Source: Cloacimonetes bacterium UBA6081
Lineage (GTDB): Bacteria; Cloacimonadota; Cloacimonadia; Cloacimonadales; Cloacimonadaceae
DNA: 11,427 nt
Direction: 5' to 3'
NCBI GenBank assembly: GCA_002428685.1
Contig: DIXL01000090.1
Coordinates: 1-11,427 of the forward strand
Each line of letters begins with the position of its first letter. The stretch's first letter is position 1. Under the pieces are notes generated by a model, which saw nothing but the letters and a program-made list of their open reading frames with translations, did not search any database and was not told the DNA's origin. The translations under genes and the position numbers were made by a program. Positions 1 through 7,448 of this stretch are shown piece after piece.

Positions 1-2
1 GG

Positions 3-1952
3 ATTGCCAAGAGCATTGGAATCAGCGAAGTCCGGATAACGAACAGCACATTTAATCAATCTGTAAGCCATTATTACTTTCAACCGGTAGTCAGGATATT
101 TGATGGTGTTTTGCCCATTCAAGCCAATGCCACTGCTTTTTACGTGGAAGGTAACAGATTTAACCTCACAAACAGAGGAGCGGTGGATTTCCATGACAGT
201 TACGGAATATCGTCATTATGGTTCAATAAAAACACAGTTATCGGCGTAACCAACGCATATTATGGCCTCTATCTGCATTCCAACAATCCGATTGTGGCGG
301 GGCAGGATTACTTCAGCTTCAATAACAACACCCTGCGGAACCTAACCCAATCCGGATTGGTGTTATACCAAGGATCCGGCTACACGATAAACAACAACCT
401 GTTTGATAATTGCTCCCCTTACGATATCAAGTGGACAGGTGAATCCGCGGGATTAGATCCCACAGAAAGCTTAACCATCAATAACTGCTACTTCAACGAT
501 TTAGCTAATCACGTAGATACGACGGGAAACCCGGAACAGACCTATGCTGCCAACGATCTTGTGGTGGCAGCAAGTCCTCAATTGGGAACCAACCATGAAC
601 CACTCTGGAACAATACCGTAATCTCGCTGGTGATTGATAAGGGTGTGGAAAGTATCTCTGATCCCGATGGCACCCCCAGCGATATTGGAGCTATCAGAGC
701 CGGAGACCATAACTATGATGAGTATGCCATGCCCTATGGTAATAGCACAAATATCAAATGGATGAGTTTCCCGGTATTAAATGAGATAACTAACGATTAC
801 TGCATGAACGGGAATTTCTTCGAGCCGATTACAGATATTCTAATTCTGGATTGGGTGGATTGGAAGCCAGGAGCTAATCAAAGAATCAGAATGGAATATA
901 TCGAGCAAGGGTTACTGAACAGTACTCAATCAGTATCCAGCACTGTCGGTTACAAAGTTCAGCTCCAAGACGAAGTGGTAAATGAAATCCGGATTAACAC
1001 CACCGGCCACATTCAAGCTCCCACTACGGTTCTTAACCTATTTAAGTATCAGAGCGGAACAACAACCATCAACGAAAACTGGCTGGGTTACTTCCAAACT
1101 GATAGTGCCACACCCTTCAAGGCTTTTTCCGCAGTGCTGGATTACCTTACCTTCATTCAAACCCAAAGCTGGAGCATGAGTAAAACAGCTCCAGGGGTAT
1201 GGAGAAGCACTTCTGCCAATCCCACCATTAATTATGGTGATATGGTAGTGGTGAAAGTAAGCCAGGATTGCAGCTTTGTGTGGAACAACAGCCAACCTGT
1301 AGATCCCAAGCAGATCAAAATCCCCCAAAGCTTCACCTTTACGGAAAAGGCAGATTACATACCTCTTTACATAGAGTTTGAAGAGGATGATTCCCTTGAG
1401 CTGCCAACAGAGATCGGTTTATACGTAAACGGTATCTGCAAGGGAGCGACGGTTGTGGAAGGTACTGAGGCACAGATCTGTGCTTACCTGGATGCCAACG
1501 AGCAGATTACTGCGGAAAACTCTGAATTGGTTTTCTGGTATGATTCCAAGGCGGTCTCCAATAATTGGATTAATTGTAAAATGACCTCCGGTTCGCTGTC
1601 TCAAAACCGCGACTTTGGCAACTTGTTCTACAGCTTTGAGGTAAATGGTAAAACGGAGTTAAATCCAATAATCCCAGTTACCAGCTTGGCGCAGAACTAT
1701 CCCAATCCCTTCAATCCTACCACCACGATAGCCTATGAACTTGCTGAGGCAGGACCGGTTACGATAGATATCTATAACGTAAAAGGCCAGAATATAATAA
1801 CGCTTGTTAATGCTACTAAGGTAAGTGGCCAACATCGTGTAGTATGGAACGGCACCGATAAATATGGCAGAGCCGTCTCCAGCGGTATTTATCACTACCG
1901 GTTGATATCCAAAGATAAGAGCATTACTAAGAAGATGTTATTGCTCAAATAG
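3..1952 (+). CDS. Secreted beta-helix protein with C-terminal sorting domain (5'-truncated)
   Basis: The reading frame is open from the window edge, so the 5' end lies outside. The in-frame TTG at 111 is not a convincing start, because the frame before it already encodes beta-helix-like sequence (RITNSTFNQS). Nucleotides 3 to about 700 encode Asn-rich beta-helix rungs such as NNNTLRN, NNNLFDN and NNCYFND. A middle region (about 735-1660) has no enzyme motif I recognise; it looks like all-beta modules, including WMSFPVL and IGLYVNGICKGA. The last ~87 residues start at NYPNPFNP (1695-1718), continue through IDIYNVKGQ and SSGIYHYRL, and end in KKMLLLK. This is the FlgD-Ig-like/Por-type C-terminal sorting domain of FCB bacteria, which directs type IX-like export and surface anchoring. 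No catalytic residues can be assigned. The role is probably surface adhesion or polysaccharide binding; this is inference. Confidence 0.85.
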   Translation: MAKSIGISEVRITNSTFNQSVSHYYFQPVVRIFDGVLPIQANATAFYVEGNRFNLTNRGAVDFHDSYGISSLWFNKNTVIGVTNAYYGLYLHSNNPIVAGQDYFSFNNNTLRNLTQSGLVLYQGSGYTINNNLFDNCSPYDIKWTGESAGLDPTESLTINNCYFNDLANHVDTTGNPEQTYAANDLVVAASPQLGTNHEPLWNNTVISLVIDKGVESISDPDGTPSDIGAIRAGDHNYDEYAMPYGNSTNIKWMSFPVLNEITNDYCMNGNFFEPITDILILDWVDWKPGANQRIRMEYIEQGLLNSTQSVSSTVGYKVQLQDEVVNEIRINTTGHIQAPTTVLNLFKYQSGTTTINENWLGYFQTDSATPFKAFSAVLDYLTFIQTQSWSMSKTAPGVWRSTSANPTINYGDMVVVKVSQDCSFVWNNSQPVDPKQIKIPQSFTFTEKADYIPLYIEFEEDDSLELPTEIGLYVNGICKGATVVEGTEAQICAYLDANEQITAENSELVFWYDSKAVSNNWINCKMTSGSLSQNRDFGNLFYSFEVNGKTELNPIIPVTSLAQNYPNPFNPTTTIAYELAEAGPVTIDIYNVKGQNIITLVNATKVSGQHRVVWNGTDKYGRAVSSGIYHYRLISKDKSITKKMLLLK

Positions 1953-1955
1953 TAT

Positions 1956-2024
1956 GTAGGGGCGTGTTGTGCACGCCTAATCATCAATAAACGCTAAGAG
2001 GGGGCGTGCGCAACACGCCCCTAC
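1956..2024. repeat. GTAG-headed inverted REP doublet (REPIN-like)
   Basis: Two 22-base arms (1956-1977 and 2003-2024) are inverted copies with one mismatch (T at 1970 against C in the other arm) and a 25-base spacer. Each arm begins with GTAGG. Each also contains its own small palindrome: GGCGTG, a 5-base loop, then CACGCC in the left arm. A 5'-GTAG tetranucleotide next to a short palindrome, paired head to head, is the layout of REP/REPIN elements mobilised by RAYT (TnpA_REP, Y1) transposases. No RAYT gene is in the window. The element fills the gap between the two beta-helix genes. Its right arm ends two bases before the AGGAG ribosome-binding site (2027-2031) of the downstream gene, so in RNA the hairpin could attenuate transcription or limit ribosome access. 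Confidence 0.8.
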
Positions 2025-2037
2025 TTTAGGAGAACAC

Positions 2038-4440
2038 ATGGTGCAAAAAGTAATAATAATAGCCACCCTAATAGCCTGCTCCTGCCTTGGTGCTGTTACG
2101 CTTACAGTATCCTTGGATGGCAGTCAGGCATACTCCAGCATTCAAACTGCCATAGAAGCAGCCAATAATGGTGATACCGTTCTGGTTTATCCAGGCAGAT
2201 ATTATGAGAATATAGACTATATCGGCAAGTCCATCACGGTTTGCAGTCTGGAAGCCACCACCAACGACAGCACCTATATCAACAGCACTATCATAGACGG
2301 AAACCAGAATGGTTCCTGCGTGGTGTTTCGTACCCAAGAACAAAATGCCACAATAAGAGGATTTACCATTACAAATGGCATCGGAGAACCCGTCTTTGCC
2401 GATCACTTGCGCAGAGGGGGTGGTATATTTATTCTGCAAGCAAACCAAGTCAATGTAGTAAACTGCTACATCACAAACAATAAGGCTGCAATGGGTGCGG
2501 GGATTTTAAGTGTTCAAAACTCACTCTTGCTGAGTGGTGTTTCAATACATCATAACTACGCAATAGCACAAGGTGGAGGAATCTTCTTATGTGGGGGGTT
2601 GTCTCATTATCCTACTGTAGTCTTTGATCCAATAAACCCCTGCTCGGTATATTCCAACTACGGTATGAACCCCGTAGATATTCTTGTGTGGGATTTAAGA
2701 ATTAATCTGGTGATCAATCTGGATATGTTTACCGTAAGCACTCCCGATAGGTTTTATGTAGCAAGACATAGTAACATCCCCGTATTCGAGCAATACACCG
2801 ATACGGTTAATATCCAAAGGGCTTACCGGACAGAGGTTAATCATGATCTGTATGTAAGCCCAAACGGCAATGACAGCGACTCAGGTTTAAGCCCCGCTCA
2901 AGCCATGAAATCAGTTACCAAGGCTGTGCATAGAATTGCCGCAGATAGCCTGAATGTGAAGACAGTGCATGTGCTATCCGGAACTTATAGTGAGAGTGTT
3001 AATGATCAAATTCTTCCAGTTCCACTAAAATCAAATGTAAACATAATAGGAGCGGGATCAAACAACACTACGCTTCACTCTGATGTGATTTCGACCACCA
3101 ACCTGACTGTATTTTGGGGAGGAGATAAGAATAGGAATGTCAATATAAATGGATTTAAAATATCTTCGAGCTTATCAGTTGGGAACTATCCAATTTCAGT
3201 CGGCAACAAGGTTCACGGAATTCATATATCAGACATAGTAATGGAAGACATATTTGTCTATCATCGAGGCGCAGTGTTATTCATGGAATGGGAATCATCC
3301 ACCTTTGATTCTCTTGTCATCAGGAACATCACAACTCCTGAATCAGTTTTCCAGATTAACGAAGTTCATTCCGGCTTAATCCGCAATTCTATTTTTGAGA
3401 ACATTCACTCCACCTACACATCACCCGAAACACCCGGTGATGATAGCTGGGGTGGATCAATAGTAAACATCTGGGTTGTAGATTCACTGTCTGTAGAAAA
3501 CTGCACTTTCCGTAACATCTCTGTACAAAACAATCAGCCTACCTTCCACATCACACATCTGTATAACCATATCCCCATGGAGGAGCCAAATGTAAGCATA
3601 AACAATTGTCTATTTGAAAACATCAGAACTAATGGGGTGTCTTCCATTGGATTTCATACGAATAGATATGGTGAATATCAGGTTTCGAATTGCACATTTT
3701 ACGAAAACTATGGTCTTGCAGCAGCAGTGGGTGTTTATGGAAAAGTGGATATGCGCAACAATATCTTCTCTAATCACGACGCAGCTAATGAGATAGTAAT
3801 GCATCGTGCCATACCCGATTTGGACATGATAGGTTTCTTGGATTTCGATTACAACTGCATACCAGGTGGTGAAGCATCGATATATAATACTGATCCACGT
3901 AACACGGTTATTTATGGGTTGAATAACCTTGAAACTGATCCCCAGTTTGCCAGCATCAATGTAGGTAGTCCTGAGTATTTACATTTGGCATCAAGTTCGC
4001 CTTGCATCAATACCGGCACTCCCGACATCACAGGGCTGGAGTTATTACCCTATGACTTGGCGGGAAACTGGAGGGTTTGGGATGGACGCATTGACATGGG
4101 CTGTTATGAATATGGCTCTGTGCCTTGGGTTACAAATGACGATCCCATTATTCCTGCGGTGGAAAACGTGATTAGCGCAACAAACTATCCCAATCCCTTC
4201 AACCCCAGCACCACCATAGCTTTCAGCCTTCCGCTTGCCGGCAGAACCACGCTTGATATCTATAACCTGAAAGGCCAGAGAGTGCGACAATTGCTGAATG
4301 CCAAGCTACCTTCCGGAGAACATAAAGCTGTGTGGGGTGGCACTAATGACAATAATCAACCCGTTTCCAGTGGGATCTATTTCTTCCGTGTTTGCTGTGC
4401 CGATCAAGCCTTCACCGGCAAGATGATCCTGGCGAAGTGA
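2038..4440 (+). CDS. Secreted two-module beta-helix protein with DUF1565-like domain and C-terminal sorting domain
   Basis: Complete 800-residue protein. The ATG start is supported by AGGAG (2027-2031) six bases upstream and by a signal peptide at residues 1-19. Cleavage after CLGA19 is likely, although LIAC14 also resembles a short lipobox. Module 1 (about 22-260) begins with the common 'SIQTAIEAANNGDTVLVYPGRY' style of beta-helix entry (residues 34-54). It carries GG(G/A)I motifs at residues 127, 153 and 179, a 26-residue period like chlamydial PMP repeats. Module 2 begins at LYVSPNGNDSDSG (271-283), a DUF1565-type start, with rungs NCTFRNI, NNCLFENI, NCTFYEN and NNIFSNH up to about 580. 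A short YDLAGNWRVWDGRIDMG segment (672-688) leads to the sorting domain at 716-800 (NYPNPFNPSTTI to KMILAK). No enzyme active site is visible. Likely surface-attached by a type IX-like route; ligand unknown. Confidence 0.88.
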   Translation: MVQKVIIIATLIACSCLGAVTLTVSLDGSQAYSSIQTAIEAANNGDTVLVYPGRYYENIDYIGKSITVCSLEATTNDSTYINSTIIDGNQNGSCVVFRTQEQNATIRGFTITNGIGEPVFADHLRRGGGIFILQANQVNVVNCYITNNKAAMGAGILSVQNSLLLSGVSIHHNYAIAQGGGIFLCGGLSHYPTVVFDPINPCSVYSNYGMNPVDILVWDLRINLVINLDMFTVSTPDRFYVARHSNIPVFEQYTDTVNIQRAYRTEVNHDLYVSPNGNDSDSGLSPAQAMKSVTKAVHRIAADSLNVKTVHVLSGTYSESVNDQILPVPLKSNVNIIGAGSNNTTLHSDVISTTNLTVFWGGDKNRNVNINGFKISSSLSVGNYPISVGNKVHGIHISDIVMEDIFVYHRGAVLFMEWESSTFDSLVIRNITTPESVFQINEVHSGLIRNSIFENIHSTYTSPETPGDDSWGGSIVNIWVVDSLSVENCTFRNISVQNNQPTFHITHLYNHIPMEEPNVSINNCLFENIRTNGVSSIGFHTNRYGEYQVSNCTFYENYGLAAAVGVYGKVDMRNNIFSNHDAANEIVMHRAIPDLDMIGFLDFDYNCIPGGEASIYNTDPRNTVIYGLNNLETDPQFASINVGSPEYLHLASSSPCINTGTPDITGLELLPYDLAGNWRVWDGRIDMGCYEYGSVPWVTNDDPIIPAVENVISATNYPNPFNPSTTIAFSLPLAGRTTLDIYNLKGQRVRQLLNAKLPSGEHKAVWGGTNDNNQPVSSGIYFFRVCCADQAFTGKMILAK

Positions 4441-4457
4441 GGTTGTTTATGCACGCG

Positions 4458-4526
4458 AAATGAGTCCTTGTCGCCCTAAAGATAGCAGATGGTTTTGAAG
4501 ATTAGTATGACGACAATGACTCCTTT
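4458..4526 (+). repeat. Imperfect palindromic dispersed repeat, copy 1
   Basis: Core arm TGAGTCCTTGTCGCC (4461-4475) is the near-complement of GACGACAATGACTCC (4509-4523), with 12 of 15 positions pairing and a 33-base loop. Flanking AAA/TTT pairs (4458-4460 and 4524-4526) extend the stem. A second copy with the same architecture and the same two non-pairing positions lies at 11321-11395 in opposite orientation. Such elements are usually small non-autonomous repeats or structured intergenic elements; I cannot assign a named family. Confidence 0.6.
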
Positions 4527-4567
4527 GTTTGGCTTGGAGATAATAATTCTTTTTTCCTTGCTCCAAT

Positions 4568-4622
4568 TACGGAATCAATACCGAATCATTCAGGATGAAG
4601 TCCGTATTGATTCCGTATTGAT
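4568..4622. repeat. 14-bp inverted repeat overlapping an 11-bp tandem duplication
   Basis: TACGGAATCAATAC (4568-4581) is a perfect inverted repeat of GTATTGATTCCGTA (4604-4617) across a 22-base spacer. The right side is also a perfect tandem duplication of TCCGTATTGAT (4601-4611 and 4612-4622). The combination gives three copies of a PyCGTATTGAT-like unit, one inverted. It could fold as a hairpin between the converging transcription units. No T-run follows on the operon's strand, so it is not a standard terminator. Confidence 0.65.
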
Positions 4623-4702
4623 ACCTTAAGATCAGCAAGCCGTCTTAACTATGGCAACAAACATGAATTGCTCAATATGTATCAAACAGACTAGGTCCTT
4701 TT

Positions 4703-4840
4703 TTATACTGGCGAAACGAGGTATTTTAGCTGGTCAGACCTTACAACATCTATAGATTCATTTTCTGATTTGAGCTTATTGGCGGTTTCCAAAAGTGACA
4801 GTAATCTCAAGCCATATTCTGCAAAGCAATTTGCGGCAGA
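4703..4840 (-). pseudogene. Possible short coding remnant (45 codons, no start)
   Basis: On the minus strand a stop-to-stop frame of 45 codons reads like protein (GLRLLSLLETANKLK, then SENESIDVVRSDQLKYLV), with a charged, amphipathic composition and an ending at TAA 4703-4705. There is no ATG and an in-frame TAA (4841-4843) lies immediately upstream. It could be the decayed C-terminus of a lost gene, or chance. No family recognised. Confidence 0.2.
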
Positions 4841-4865
4841 TTAAAGGCATTTGTTCTTGGTCGCT

Positions 4866-7448
4866 TTATGGCAGAACAACTCCTTTATCAAAGCCAAGGG
4901 CGGAACGTGTGGGAGTTTTATAGCCATAAAACACATCATCCGGGCAAAGAGCCAAAGGGGCAGCACTATCCATCAAATAGGCAAAGACGACAGGGAAAAT
5001 ATCCTGGTTGGTTACTAATAGCGAATCATACGTGGCTGCTTTGTCTGCATCCGGCCATCTGATGGCAACCATGGTGCCGATTCTATCCCAGATCAGCTCT
5101 GGAGTAATTTCTTTCTTTTTCCAGGAAGCAAGGCGATAGCAATCTCCGGTTAAGGATGGACCATGATCTCCAATGGCTATCGCAATGGCATGAGGGTCAT
5201 ATTGGGCTATAGCCTTGAAGTCTTTCTCCATTTGGGAAAGTGCTTCGTTTAGCCCCATTACCCATAGCTCTGTTTCATTGGGCAGGCACTTTCCGGAATT
5301 TTGAGAGTGCCCTGGCCTGAAATAGTGATTTACTACAAAGGCCTGCTGCTTGGCTTTCGCAATTAATGCCAGTTTATAAGCCTGAACATTGTAGATATTA
5401 TACGCTTTATCATCTACTATCCCCTCTACATCAAAGCTCATTTCCCCCTGAAATATCGCCCGTAATAGCGTTACCAGAAAATCTAAGCGAACCATATCAT
5501 GATTTCGGGGTGGATAGATTTCTTCAAACAAGCCTGTGTTAGTATTGGCATGCAAGCCTACATAATAGTTTTCCAGCAGGAAGTGGCTGGTATAGCCGTT
5601 GCTGCGAAGGATAAGATTTGCATAGGAATTACCAGAGTAGGTTTCTTGTGCTCCATTGGTGGCATCGCCGGCCCTGGCTCTCCAGCTATCGGAAAAATCC
5701 AGCAGATTGCCCATGCTATCCATGCTCATTTCCCCAATTGTATAGGTATCGGGGTATAGCTTAAAACCATATTTATCAATCAGTTCTTTTAGTTTATCAA
5801 AGGGCAGGGCCTGATTTCTAAACACCCGCTCGTTGGGCATGCCATCGTAAACAAACAGATAGATATTGGGTTTGCCGGAAAGCTTGATATTCTGCATTTC
5901 CGGCGTAAGAGTCTTTATCTTGCCGTTGCCGGCTTTAGGAGCACTGAACAAACCATAGATATAGGTCATCAGAAACGCCGCCAGGGTAATTAGGACAATA
6001 CGCAGCAAGATAACAAACGACCTTTTGCTGTGGATAAAATGTGAAACCGCCAAAAGCAGAGCCAGCATAATCCAGAAGTCCATATCCACATCATTCCTCA
6101 GCTTTAGGAACGAACGGAGAAGTGGCAGGACAATCATAGCAAAAGAAAACACCGCAGAACTGAGGGCAATTCTGCTTATGGAGCTGTCTTTTGAGCAAGT
6201 TGCTAAAAGCACCCCATAATTTACCAGGGCAAAAAGGATGATGCATAGAATATAAAGCAGGTGCAACGAACCATGCAGGTAATCCGGATTTACCTGGGCA
6301 AAATGCAAAGCAGGAATCAGAGCGCAAGCAATCACCAGAACCAACAAATATGGGGTTTTTGCCCATTCAGCTTTGGCAATAGTGGTTCTGGTAAAAGCAC
6401 CGATCATGAATCCCGACAAACCCAGCAGGGAAGCCAGATAACAGAACATGATATATAACTGTGGCTTCAGTTCTACAATGGGAGCCACAGTATTTAACCC
6501 CAAAACCACAAAAAAGATAAGATCAAAGCCTAATACCATTAAAGCAAGGTTGTGTTGCAAGGTGGGTTGGTAACATTTTAACAAATCCTTTACCTGCAAC
6601 AGCCAAAACATATAGGCTGCAACACAGAGAGGGATGTATTTAAAATACCCCGTAAAAACGTAATAATTCTGCATGGCTATGGCCTGATAGAGGTAAAACA
6701 GCAACAACAACCCAAAATACTGGCGCAGAGCAATTCCAAACTGAGTTTGAAAGGAAGTGCTAAGCCTAAACGGCTGGGGAGCTTCTCTATGTGTTCTTTC
6801 ATCAGAGCTTGCTTTTCTGGTCAGTAGCGTTTTACCGAAAAACAGGATGTTATTCATAGTCCAATAAATCAGCAGCGCAGAGGGAGCTTTGTAGAGCAGA
6901 ACCAGAAACAGCAGCGCAATGATCAAGGCCTGAATTTTGTCTCTGGTAGTAAAACGGGGCGTAATAATGGCAGATAAAACGTTGATTGCAGTCATTAGCA
7001 GGGGCAAAAGGTTAATGCCCCAAAGCAGTTTATCCGGACTTGCCAGGTCGCTGATCATAGACAGACTTTTACCCTGCAAAAGGCTAAGCCTGCTGAGCAT
7101 GTAAAAAGCTGCAAACAGAAAAGGTAGCTGTAATAGCAAGGGCAGAGCTGAACGCAGTGAATGAGCCGGATGATAAGCATAGCGCTTGTATAAAGCTTGA
7201 ATGCGTTTGTGCCGGTTTGCGCCGCTACTCTCCGCTTTAATGGCCTTTAGCTGCGGAGCCAGAAGACCTTGAACCAGGTGCTCCCTATCAGTATAAACAC
7301 GCAGCAACCGCCCCAAAAGCATTACCACAAAGCTGGTTACACATGACAAGAGCAGTAGTGAGACCCCGTAACTGCCCGTTACCGAAACCAATCCCAGATA
7401 GATAAACCTAAGGGCTACAATTAAGGGTTGAAAAACGCCTTCTAACAT
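4866..7448 (-). CDS. YidC/Oxa1-like domain fused to multi-TM region and alkaline-phosphatase-superfamily (sulfatase/LTA-synthase-like) domain
   Basis: Residues ~25-208 look like the YidC/Oxa1 core. Visible pieces are GSYGVSLLLLSCVTS, then RIQALYKRY with LPLLLQLPFLFAAFY (about 83-116, compare the family's 'LYK...PLL.QmPif.al'), then LLWGINLLPLLMTAINVLSA, then PSALLIYWTMNNILFF (compare 'PAGLvLYW..sN'). The hydrophilic-groove Arg of TM1 in true insertases appears absent (Val42/Met43 region). Roughly nine further membrane segments follow (237-500). The last third (about 525-850) is an alkaline-phosphatase-superfamily domain: first metal Asp in FVYDGM (D535), probable nucleophile S575 in MSMDSMGNLL (S575-x-x-S578 matching sulfatase CxPSR spacing), H708 and H714, and the metal motif GDHG (D761, H762). 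By topology this domain should be outside the membrane, where relatives hydrolyse or transfer phospho- or sulfo-groups. The start is set by GGGGAG (7454-7459) five bases upstream. It overlaps the preceding gene by 7 bases, which suggests translational coupling. The substrate is unknown; the operon suggests a phosphonate- or phosphate-modified glycan or lipid. Confidence 0.85.
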   Translation of the reverse strand: MLEGVFQPLIVALRFIYLGLVSVTGSYGVSLLLLSCVTSFVVMLLGRLLRVYTDREHLVQGLLAPQLKAIKAESSGANRHKRIQALYKRYAYHPAHSLRSALPLLLQLPFLFAAFYMLSRLSLLQGKSLSMISDLASPDKLLWGINLLPLLMTAINVLSAIITPRFTTRDKIQALIIALLFLVLLYKAPSALLIYWTMNNILFFGKTLLTRKASSDERTHREAPQPFRLSTSFQTQFGIALRQYFGLLLLFYLYQAIAMQNYYVFTGYFKYIPLCVAAYMFWLLQVKDLLKCYQPTLQHNLALMVLGFDLIFFVVLGLNTVAPIVELKPQLYIMFCYLASLLGLSGFMIGAFTRTTIAKAEWAKTPYLLVLVIACALIPALHFAQVNPDYLHGSLHLLYILCIILFALVNYGVLLATCSKDSSISRIALSSAVFSFAMIVLPLLRSFLKLRNDVDMDFWIMLALLLAVSHFIHSKRSFVILLRIVLITLAAFLMTYIYGLFSAPKAGNGKIKTLTPEMQNIKLSGKPNIYLFVYDGMPNERVFRNQALPFDKLKELIDKYGFKLYPDTYTIGEMSMDSMGNLLDFSDSWRARAGDATNGAQETYSGNSYANLILRSNGYTSHFLLENYYVGLHANTNTGLFEEIYPPRNHDMVRLDFLVTLLRAIFQGEMSFDVEGIVDDKAYNIYNVQAYKLALIAKAKQQAFVVNHYFRPGHSQNSGKCLPNETELWVMGLNEALSQMEKDFKAIAQYDPHAIAIAIGDHGPSLTGDCYRLASWKKKEITPELIWDRIGTMVAIRWPDADKAATYDSLLVTNQDIFPVVFAYLMDSAAPLALCPDDVFYGYKTPTRSALGFDKGVVLP

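Larger units (their letters stand above)
4441..4865. other. Convergent intergenic spacer with repeats
   Basis: This 425-base spacer separates the 3' ends of the beta-helix gene and the phosphonate operon. It holds an imperfect palindrome (4458-4526), an inverted plus tandem repeat (4568-4622), and a short minus-strand open frame (4703-4840) that may be a gene remnant. A small GCAAA-GCAA-TTTGC hairpin (4821-4834) lacks a following T-run on either strand. I found no convincing intrinsic terminator for either converging transcription unit, although the two larger palindromes could serve that role. No RNA gene was recognised. Confidence 0.6.

Noticed and set aside
111..113. TTG as the start codon of the first beta-helix gene
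   Set aside because: The frame is open to the window edge and the 36 codons before it are in keeping with beta-helix sequence; the gene is simply truncated.
2038..2097. Lipoprotein identity for the second beta-helix protein from LIAC at residues 11-14
   Set aside because: The hydrophobic stretch before the Cys is very short and an ordinary signal peptidase site follows at A19; the C-terminal sorting domain already explains anchoring. It remains a weak alternative.
4601..4622. Start of a CRISPR-like or larger tandem array
   Set aside because: There are only two adjacent 11-base units, with no spacers and no cas genes.
4821..4834. Hairpin GCAAA-GCAA-TTTGC as the operon terminator
   Set aside because: The stem is short and no T-run follows on the operon strand.
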